Shown piece after piece: positions 22,393 to 28,242 of a DNA stretch of 38,700 nucleotides (position 1 is its first letter; each line of letters opens with the position of its first letter). A program made the translations under genes and the position numbers. Origin of the DNA: a bacterium (GTDB lineage Bacteria; UBP6; UBA1177; JAKLFG01); the NCBI GenBank assembly GCA_022711315.1, contig JAKLFG010000020.1, positions 1-38,700 of the forward strand. Reading direction: 5' to 3'. The notes under the pieces were generated by a model. That model was not told the origin of the DNA. It did no database searches and saw only the letters and a program-made list of their open reading frames with translations.

Positions 22393-23295
22393 ATGAGTCA
22401 CACCATACCTTTCCTCGGCGAGATAGCGGCGCTCGCGACCGCCTGCTGTTGGGTGATATCGTCGCTGTCGTTCCAGACGGCGGGTCGCAAGGTCGGCTCG
22501 CTGCCGGTCAATATCATCCGCATCGTGCTCGGCTTCCTGTTCCTCTCGGTGTACCTGACCGTCGTGCGCGGCGCGCCGGTGCCTCTTGACGCGACGCCGC
22601 ATGCGTGGGGCTGGCTCACCCTGTCGGGCGTGGCGGGTTTCCTGTTCGGCGACCTCTTTCTTTTCAAGTCCTTCGTTGTCGTCGGTGCGCGCACCGCGAT
22701 GCTCGTCATGTCGTCGGTGCCGGTGCTCACGGCGGTCATCGCCTACCTGTTCATGGACGAAACGATCGAGCCGCTCGGCATGATCGGCATGGCGGTCACG
22801 ATAGCCGGTATCGCGCTCGTGGTCGCCAAGCGGGATCCCGCGGAGAGCGCGACGCGACCGCAGTGGGGGCGCGGGGTGCTCTATGCCTTCGGCGGCGCGT
22901 TCGGGCAGGCGGTCGGGCTCGTCCTTTCGAAGTACGGCATGGGGGCGATGGACCCCTTCGCGGCGACGCAGATACGGGTCATCACCGGCGTTCTCGGGTT
23001 CGTCGCGCTCGTCACCTACCTCGGCGCGTGGGGTCGGGTGGCCGCGGCGTTCCGCGACCGGCGCTCGCTCGCCTTCATCGCGACCGGCGCCTTCTTCGGG
23101 CCGTTCATCGGCGTGTCGCTCTCGCTCCTGTCGGTCCAGTACACCGCGACCGGCATCGCCTCGACCATCATGTCCACCACGCCGGTGCTCATCATCGCGC
23201 CAGCGATAGTGCTCTTCAAGGAAAAGGTCTCGTGGCGCGAGGCGCTCGGCGCGGCGGTCGCCGTGGGCGGCGTGGCGCTCCTCTTCTGGCGCTGA
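22393..23295 (+). CDS. EamA/DMT-superfamily transporter
   Basis: 300 aa with about 10 hydrophobic helices arranged as two EamA repeats. The first repeat begins GEIAALATACCWVISSLSFQTAG and ends at VPVLTAVIAYLFMDETIEPLGMIGMAVTIAGIALV. The second runs from GRGVLYAFGGAFGQAVGLVLSKYG to STTPVLIIAPAIVLFKEKVSWREALGAAVAVGGVALL. Inner-membrane metabolite exporter or importer of unknown substrate. ATG preceded by acggag. It sits 30 bp after the tRNA and may be read through from it. Confidence 0.88.
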   Translation: MSHTIPFLGEIAALATACCWVISSLSFQTAGRKVGSLPVNIIRIVLGFLFLSVYLTVVRGAPVPLDATPHAWGWLTLSGVAGFLFGDLFLFKSFVVVGARTAMLVMSSVPVLTAVIAYLFMDETIEPLGMIGMAVTIAGIALVVAKRDPAESATRPQWGRGVLYAFGGAFGQAVGLVLSKYGMGAMDPFAATQIRVITGVLGFVALVTYLGAWGRVAAAFRDRRSLAFIATGAFFGPFIGVSLSLLSVQYTATGIASTIMSTTPVLIIAPAIVLFKEKVSWREALGAAVAVGGVALLFWR

Positions 23296-23318
23296 CCCGG
23301 CCGGGGCGCGGACCCTTT

Positions 23319-23347
23319 TTGCATTTTGCCTTTCTCTTTGCTAGAAT
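23319..23347 (+). promoter_or_regulatory. Promoter of the RelA/SpoT-like gene
   Basis: TTGCAT (23319-23324), 17-bp spacer, TAGAAT (23342-23347). About 27 nt before the ATG at 23375. Confidence 0.6.
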
Positions 23348-23374
23348 GGTCGTCGTCCGCAACGAGGTGGCCCG

Positions 23375-24544
23375 ATGGATCAGAAAGAACGGCTCATAGA
23401 GACCTTCGCGACCTTCACGCACGAACTGATGGATGTGGTGCTGTCCAACAAGTCCTTCATCGACATCAACGGACTTTCCATCGAATCGCCCGAAGAGGCG
23501 CACCTCTACCTCAAGAACTACGGCTACGACCTTGACAATGCGGCTCACGCCGAACAGGTCCGGTCCATCCTGAGCGAGGCGAAATCGTTCATCCAGACCT
23601 ACCTGCTCGAGGACCCCGAGGGGCAGACCCCGACGCTCGTCATCCCGCCCAATGTCCTGTGGGAGGACGACCCGCGCAACTTCCTCCTCATGGCCTCCGA
23701 CAAGACGCGGAGCATCACCCAGCGCTGGGCTTGCGCCGTGCTCCGGGTCGCCCACACCATCACCCATGTCGAGAACGACCTGTCGAAATACTTCTTTCAA
23801 GGGATAAAGAAACAGATATTCGCCCGCTTCATGACCCACCTCAATGTCAACAACAAGGGCGAATACTTCATCGGGCGCGGTCCCAACCAGATACGGCTGA
23901 AACTTTTCGAGATGAAGAGCGAGAAGACCAAGGAAAGTCTCATCATGAAACTCCTCCATAAAAAGGAGAATGTGACGGCCGATGTGTTCGACCGGGTCGG
24001 CGTCCGCATCGTGACCAACGACAAACTCGATGTCCTGCTCGTGCTCAAGTATCTCGCCGAGAACCATGTCATCTCGTTCGCGAACATCAAACCGTCCCGG
24101 ACCCGCAACAACCTGATAGACCTCGAGAAGTTCCTCGAAGGGCTCGTCCGTTTCAAGGAGGAGGACCTCACCGGCTGGAGCGAGGAACAGGTGCGCGATT
24201 ACTTCAAGCCCTACCTCGTGTTCGACAAGGAAAAAGCGCAGGAACAGGAGGAACTCATCCGCGAGAACAACCCTTATTCCTCCACGCAGTACACGAGCAT
24301 ACAACTGACGGCTCGGCAACTCATCACGATACAGGATCCCTTCAGCATCAATCTCGCCTACAAATTCTTCTTCCCGTTCGAGATACAGATACTCGACCAC
24401 GAATCGTTCGTCGAGAGCCGCACCGGCCGCGCGAGCCACGACGAATACAAAAAGAGCCAGATCATCTCGGTGCGCCAGCGGGTGCTCGAGAATGTCCTGC
24501 GCTACCATGCCCGCAAGAAATGGCAGGAAGTACGGCCCGTCTAG
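23375..24544 (+). CDS. Divergent RelA/SpoT-fold protein (TIGR04552-like)
   Basis: 389 aa, no signal peptide. It resembles, from memory, an uncharacterised deltaproteobacterial family (TIGR04552/TIGR04562). Residues ~170-350 show the order of motifs of (p)ppGpp synthetase domains: R174-L-K176, a Ser188/Lys192 helix (TKESLIMKLLHKK), DRVGVRIV with Asp206, YSSTQYTSIQLT at ~301-312 (in the place of GYxSxH), and FEIQILDHESF with Glu336-x-Gln338 (in the place of ExQIRT). In RelA these positions bind ATP/GDP and metal. The N-terminal ~165 residues are helical, and no HD hydrolase motif is seen there. An insertion of ~60 charged residues separates the second and third motifs. It could be an alarmone synthetase or a different nucleotide transferase. 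It has its own promoter; an exported DJ-1-like gene follows 26 bp later. Confidence 0.75.
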   Translation: MDQKERLIETFATFTHELMDVVLSNKSFIDINGLSIESPEEAHLYLKNYGYDLDNAAHAEQVRSILSEAKSFIQTYLLEDPEGQTPTLVIPPNVLWEDDPRNFLLMASDKTRSITQRWACAVLRVAHTITHVENDLSKYFFQGIKKQIFARFMTHLNVNNKGEYFIGRGPNQIRLKLFEMKSEKTKESLIMKLLHKKENVTADVFDRVGVRIVTNDKLDVLLVLKYLAENHVISFANIKPSRTRNNLIDLEKFLEGLVRFKEEDLTGWSEEQVRDYFKPYLVFDKEKAQEQEELIRENNPYSSTQYTSIQLTARQLITIQDPFSINLAYKFFFPFEIQILDHESFVESRTGRASHDEYKKSQIISVRQRVLENVLRYHARKKWQEVRPV

Positions 24545-24570
24545 GACGGCAAAGGAAGAGGGAGGATGCC

Positions 24571-25221
24571 ATGAGATCGTGGATGGCGATGCTCGTCATC
24601 ATGCTGTGCGCCGCGACGCTCGGCGGCGCCGAAAAGGGAGGAATAGCGAAGAAGGAGGGCACCATGGAAAAAAGACTGAACGGCAAGAAGATCCTGATGA
24701 TCGTCGCGTCCGAGAAATTCCGCGACGAAGAGTTCGCGGTGCCGCACGCCCATTTCGTGGGGCTCGGTGCGCAGGTGACCGTCGCGAGCACGAGGAAGGG
24801 GACCGCCACCGGCATGTTCGGGGCGAAGGCCGAGGCGACCGCGACGCTCGCCGAGGTGAAGGGCGGGAATTACGACGCGGTGGTGTTCGTCGGCGGGGCG
24901 GGCGTGCCGACGGTGCGGGCCGAGCCGCGCGCCGTCGAGATCGCGAAGGAGGCGAAGGGGCTCCCTGTCCTCGCCGCGATATGCTGGGCGCCGACGATAC
25001 TCGCCAAGGCGGGGGTGCTCGCCGGGAAAAAAGCGACGGTGTGGAAGGGCGCCGACGCCGAATACGGCATGACCACCGACAAGATGCTCGAGAAGAACGG
25101 CGCGAAGTTCACCGGCGATGAGGTGACGGTCGACGGCAACATCGTCACCGGCAACGGCCCGGCGGCGGCGCAGAAGTTCGCCGAGGCGATAGAAAAGAAA
25201 CTGTCGGGCGTCGGGAAATAG
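24571..25221 (+). CDS. Exported DJ-1/PfpI family protein
   Basis: 216 aa. The first ~20 residues (M-R-S-W-M-A-M-L-V-I-M-L-C-A-A-T-L-G-G-A) form a signal peptide, followed by a charged linker and a complete DJ-1/PfpI domain. Features: ILMIVASEKFRDEEF (conserved Glu), DAVVFVGGAGVPTV, and the nucleophile elbow AAICWAPTILAKAGVL with Cys. The usual CHG of PfpI proteases is CWA here, so protease activity is doubtful; a chaperone, glyoxalase or redox role is more likely. Start at ATG 24571 with gggagg upstream; the internal ATG at 24664 would give a cytoplasmic form. Only 1 bp separates its stop from the convergent rimM stop. Confidence 0.85.
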   Translation: MRSWMAMLVIMLCAATLGGAEKGGIAKKEGTMEKRLNGKKILMIVASEKFRDEEFAVPHAHFVGLGAQVTVASTRKGTATGMFGAKAEATATLAEVKGGNYDAVVFVGGAGVPTVRAEPRAVEIAKEAKGLPVLAAICWAPTILAKAGVLAGKKATVWKGADAEYGMTTDKMLEKNGAKFTGDEVTVDGNIVTGNGPAAAQKFAEAIEKKLSGVGK

Positions 25222-25222
25222 A

Positions 25223-25702
25223 TCAGTCCAGAAGCGCGTCCTCGCGGACGAGCACTATCCGGTCACCTTCAAGGCGGGCGACCGCCGGTATGAACGGCAG
25301 TTCGACCCTCTTTTTCGGGCCGGTCACGGTCAATAGCGGATATTCCGGGGTGAGCGCGAGATCGGTGACGGTCCCGACGGGCGATCCGTCCTCCCGCACG
25401 ACCGCCGTCCCGATGAGCGCGTCGACCGAACGGCCAAGCAGTTCGGCCCGCGGGAGCGTGAATTCCTCGCCGACGAGGTACCCCGCCTCGAACGGTTTCT
25501 CGACCTCGGCGATACGGACATGGAACCCCTTCGCGACCGGCCGGATGTAGGACACCTCGAACTCGGTACCGAAGGTGCGGTGGAAGAGGTGCTTCACCGT
25601 CCCGAGAAAGTCGGCGTCGCGCAGGAAGGGTTTGAACAGCAGCGTGCCGTCACCCTTGATGACGCGGGCGAAACGACCGACGGGCATGGCATCCGTGAAC
25701 AT
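25223..25702 (-). CDS. rimM: Ribosome maturation factor RimM
   Basis: 159 aa. Assists 30S assembly and 16S rRNA 3'-domain maturation, binding S19. N-terminal barrel: MPVGRFARVIKGDGTLLFKPF... and VEKPFEAGYLVGEEFTLPRAELL. C-terminal PRC-barrel: DALIGTAVVREDGSPVGTVTDLALTPEYPLLTV...RVELPFIPAV. ATG 25702 has AGGAG 8 nt upstream; an in-frame TTG at 25720 overlaps the Shine-Dalgarno and is unlikely. Last gene of the minus-strand ffh operon. The trmD and rplS genes that usually follow are replaced by the convergent DJ-1-like gene. Confidence 0.9.
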   Translation of the reverse strand: MFTDAMPVGRFARVIKGDGTLLFKPFLRDADFLGTVKHLFHRTFGTEFEVSYIRPVAKGFHVRIAEVEKPFEAGYLVGEEFTLPRAELLGRSVDALIGTAVVREDGSPVGTVTDLALTPEYPLLTVTGPKKRVELPFIPAVARLEGDRIVLVREDALLD

Positions 25703-25778
25703 AGCATCTCTCCTGCTCAAAAAAGGCCGCCAGCGGCGGCGTGTGGCGCGCGGCCGGTATCGACCGTCCGCCCCGGGC

Positions 25779-26009
25779 CTACTCGACGATCTCGAGTATG
25801 CTCTTTTTCCGGTCCTTGCTCGTCGAGGCGCTCAGGATGATGCGCATGGCCTTAGCGATGCGGCCCTCCTTCCCGATGACCTTACCGAGGTCCTCTTTGG
25901 CGACCCGCAGTTCGATGACCGAGGTCTGTTCGCCGTCGATCTCATCGACCTGTATCTGGTCGGGATTGTCCACCAGATGCGACACGATGTGCCGGATCAG
26001 TTCTTTCAT
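25779..26009 (-). CDS. khpA: KH-domain RNA-binding protein KhpA
   Basis: 76 aa. A single KH domain with the GxxG loop in VIGKEGRIAKAMRIIL and the leading strand SVIELRVAKEDLGK. KhpA (YlqC) binds RNA together with KhpB and normally lies between rpsP and rimM, as here. ATG 26009 has GGAGG-like aggagaagg upstream; an in-frame extension to 26108 would read back into rpsP and is rejected. Confidence 0.9.
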   Translation of the reverse strand: MKELIRHIVSHLVDNPDQIQVDEIDGEQTSVIELRVAKEDLGKVIGKEGRIAKAMRIILSASTSKDRKKSILEIVE

Positions 26010-26041
26010 GACCTTCTCCTCCCTCCGTGGAAAACGAACCG

Positions 26042-26302
26042 TTACGCCTCGGCTTTCTTCGCCTTGGCGGCCACTTTCTTCATCAGCGATGCGACGGTCT
26101 CGGAGCACTGCGCGCCGTTGGCGATCCAGCGGTTTATCTTCTCGACATCCATGACGATCTCGACCGGGGTGCGGGTCGGGTCGTAATGGCCGAGCCGTTC
26201 GAGACAGTCTCCGTCCCGTTTCTTGCGTTTGTCGACGGCGATGATGCGGTAAAAGGGTTTCTTCTTGCCGCCCAGCCGGGAAAGTCTGATACTGACGCTC
26301 AT
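26042..26302 (-). CDS. rpsP: 30S ribosomal protein S16
   Basis: 86 aa, the usual length. Clear S16 pattern: MSVSIRLSRLGGKKKPFYRIIAVD, RDGDCLERLGHYDPTRTP and INRWIANGAQCSETV. Lies 28 bp after ffh and 32 bp before khpA in the same operon. AGGAGG precedes the ATG. Confidence 0.97.
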   Translation of the reverse strand: MSVSIRLSRLGGKKKPFYRIIAVDKRKKRDGDCLERLGHYDPTRTPVEIVMDVEKINRWIANGAQCSETVASLMKKVAAKAKKAEA

Positions 26303-26330
26303 GCGAATGTTCCTCCTATGCGCATGGTTG

Positions 26331-27671
26331 CTATCCGATGCCCTTGAGACCCTTCATCAGCGAGCCGAGCCCCATGGTCTTCAATCGTTTCATCATCTTC
26401 TTCATCTCGAGATACTGCTTCATGAACTGGTTGATGTCCTGCACCCGCGTGCCGCTCCCGGCCGCGATGCGGCGGCGGCGCGACGCGTCGAGCACCTCGG
26501 GGTTCAGCCGTTCGGCGCGGGTCATCGACTGGACGATCGCCTCGATGCGGCGCAGTTCGCGGTCGAGATCGACCTTGCCCTTCACCTGCTTGAGCGCGCC
26601 GCCGACGCCCGGCAGCATGCCGAGCAGGCTCTCCATCGGGCCCATCTGCTTCATCATTTTCATCTGGGCGAGGAAGTCCTCGAGGTTGAACCGGTCGGAG
26701 AGCATCTGCTTCTGCAGTTTCACCGCCTTGTCGGTGTCGACTTTCTCCTGTGCCTTTTCGACGAGCGAGAGTATGTCGCCCATGCCGAGTATGCGTCCCG
26801 CGATCCGTTCGGGGTGGAACAGTTCCAGTTGGTCGGTCTTCTCGCCCACGCCGACGAACTTGACCGGCGCGCCGGTGACCGCGTTGATCGAAAGGGCCGC
26901 GCCGCCGCGCGCGTCGCCGTCCATCTTGGTCAGGACAACGCCGGTGAGTCCAATGCGCTCGTGGAACTCTTTGGAGACATTGACCGCCTCCTGCCCCGTC
27001 ATCGCGTCGGCGACGAACAGCACCTCGACGGGGGAGAGTATCCGCCGGATATCGGCGATCTCGCGCATCATGGCCTCGTCGACCTGCGTGCGGCCGGCGG
27101 TATCGACGATCACGACATCATAGACGCCGTCGCGTGCCTGCTTCATCGCCGCTTCGGCGATGCGGAGCGGGTCGTCGCCCGGCTTCGTGTCGAACACATC
27201 GACGCCGACGGTCTCGCCCAGTTTCTTCAACTGGTCGACGGCGGCGGGGCGGTAGATATCGGCGGGGACGAGCAGGACGCGCTTGCGGAGTTTTTCCTTG
27301 AGGTGGCGGCCGATCTTCGCGGCGGTCGTCGTCTTGCCCGACCCCTGCAGGCCGGCCATGAGGATGACGGCGGGGGGCCGCACGGCGAGGTTCAGTTCGT
27401 GGGCGCCGGCGCCGAGCAGGGCGACCATCTCGTCGTGGCAGACCCGCACGAACTGCTGGCCGGGGGTCACCGAGCGGGCCACCTCGGCGCCGACCGCGCG
27501 GGCCGACACCTTTTCGAGGAACTGCTTGACCACGCCGTAGTTGACATCGGCATCGAGGAGCGACAGGCGGATCTCGCGGACCGCCTCCTGAATATTGTCC
27601 TCGGAGAGTTTGCCGACACCGCGCAGGCGGCGGAAGGTCAACTCAAGTTTTTCCGACAACGAGTCGAACAT
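26331..27671 (-). CDS. ffh: Signal recognition particle protein Ffh
   Basis: 446 aa. GTPase that, with 4.5S RNA, targets nascent membrane proteins to FtsY and SecYEG. N domain residues 1-90; G domain with P-loop GLQGSGKTTT (107-116), VDTAGRTQVDEAMM, and VVLTKMDGDARGGAALS; C-terminal M domain with Met-rich segments (MKMMKQMGPMESLLGMLPG, MKQYLEMKKMMKRL) and the RNA-binding RRRRIAAGSGT. ATG 27671 has GAGGA upstream; an in-frame TTG at 27683 is less likely. First gene of the ffh-rpsP-khpA-rimM operon. Confidence 0.97.
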   Translation of the reverse strand: MFDSLSEKLELTFRRLRGVGKLSEDNIQEAVREIRLSLLDADVNYGVVKQFLEKVSARAVGAEVARSVTPGQQFVRVCHDEMVALLGAGAHELNLAVRPPAVILMAGLQGSGKTTTAAKIGRHLKEKLRKRVLLVPADIYRPAAVDQLKKLGETVGVDVFDTKPGDDPLRIAEAAMKQARDGVYDVVIVDTAGRTQVDEAMMREIADIRRILSPVEVLFVADAMTGQEAVNVSKEFHERIGLTGVVLTKMDGDARGGAALSINAVTGAPVKFVGVGEKTDQLELFHPERIAGRILGMGDILSLVEKAQEKVDTDKAVKLQKQMLSDRFNLEDFLAQMKMMKQMGPMESLLGMLPGVGGALKQVKGKVDLDRELRRIEAIVQSMTRAERLNPEVLDASRRRRIAAGSGTRVQDINQFMKQYLEMKKMMKRLKTMGLGSLMKGLKGIG

Positions 27672-27695
27672 GTAGTTCCTCAAAAAAACCGGCGG

Positions 27696-27723
27696 ATTAT
27701 ACGAGCAGAGGCCGCTTGGTCAA
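27696..27723 (-). promoter_or_regulatory. Promoter of the ffh operon
   Basis: On the minus strand: TTGACC (27723-27718), 16-bp spacer, TATAAT (27701-27696). The -10 is perfect. About 25 nt before the ffh ATG. Confidence 0.7.
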
Positions 27724-27750
27724 GAAAATCTTTCGGTTCGCTCGATATCC

Positions 27751-27771
27751 CCAACGCTTTCGAAGCGTTGG
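27751..27771 (-). terminator. Stem-loop after the small lipoprotein gene
   Basis: CCAACGCTT, loop TCG, AAGCGTTGG: a perfect 9-bp stem 12 bp past the stop at 27784. No U-run follows directly on the minus strand; T-rich bases come about 20 nt later, so termination strength is doubtful. Confidence 0.5.
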
Positions 27772-27783
27772 CGCGGAACGGTG

Positions 27784-27924
27784 CTATTCGTTGACCTCGG
27801 GGGCCTGGAACGCTTCCTGTCCGTGCTCGCGGGCCTTCTCCTGCTCCTTCGAGTAGTCCTTCTGCTCGGTGGCGCACGATACGGCGATGGCGACGGCGGC
27901 GGCGATGATCAAAAAGCGGGTCAT
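27784..27924 (-). CDS. Very small lipoprotein
   Basis: 46 aa, minus strand: M-T-R-F-L-I-I-A-A-A-V-A-I-A-V-S-C-A-T, then a 29-residue charged helix (KDYSKEQEKAREHGQEAF). The N-terminus is a compact signal peptide ending in a lipobox-like AVSC with Cys17. GGAGG stands 5 nt before the ATG, and a good promoter lies at 27962-27990, so this is very likely a real gene despite its size. It resembles other tiny entericidin- or Lpp-like lipoproteins only in layout. Function unknown. Confidence 0.7.
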   Translation of the reverse strand: MTRFLIIAAAVAIAVSCATEQKDYSKEQEKAREHGQEAFQAPEVNE

Positions 27925-27961
27925 GGTGTCCTCCTTTTAACGGGCAAAAAAGTCACGGGGC

Positions 27962-27990
27962 ACTATACCCCAGAACGGGCAAAGAGGCAA
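27962..27990 (-). promoter_or_regulatory. Promoter of the small lipoprotein gene
   Basis: On the minus strand: TTGCCT (27990-27985), 17-bp spacer, TATAGT (27967-27962). Directly upstream of the -35 is a pyrimidine tract (T-rich on this strand) that could act like an UP element. Confidence 0.6.
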
Positions 27991-28027
27991 GAAGAAAAAA
28001 AGGAAGAAAAAAAGGAGGAGAAAAAGG
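27989..28027 (+). repeat. 39-nt polypurine tract with 12-bp tandem units
   Basis: All A and G on the plus strand. It contains two exact copies of gaagaaaaaaag (27991-28002, 28003-28014) and a third degenerate one (28015-28026). The non-coding stretch 27925-28231 holds this tract, the promoter at 27962 and the repeats at 28186; I see no further gene in it. Confidence 0.8.
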
Positions 28028-28185
28028 CGAAAAAAGTTTTTCATTACTCGGTCACCGAAGGGCTGCGAGAGAGAGGCAAGAGGGACGGATACGAGGTCAT
28101 GCCGCGACGCTCCTCAACGGTGCTTATGCGGTACGCCTCGACCCGACATCAATCTTTTTTAATAATATCAGGTTGTTCCGGCCGT

Positions 28186-28242
28186 CTTTGTAACAAAGTC
28201 GGGGCAATTTTCTCGCTTCTTTGTAACAAAGTCAGGGCAATT
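28186..28242. repeat. Twin palindrome-containing direct repeats
   Basis: Two copies of a 24-bp unit (28186-28209 and 28219-28242), 23 of 24 bases alike, with a 33-bp period. Each starts with the near-palindrome CTTTGTAACAAAG (6-bp arms, one central base) followed by tc(g/a)gggcaatt. The second copy overlaps the last codons of the apparent lipoprotein reading frame. Confidence 0.8.

Noticed and set aside
27680..27877. 65-aa minus-strand open frame upstream of ffh
   Set aside because: It overlaps the ffh promoter and the better-supported small lipoprotein gene in another frame, and lacks a Shine-Dalgarno.
28186..28242. Two-repeat mini CRISPR
   Set aside because: Only two units with a 9-bp gap; too short for a spacer.
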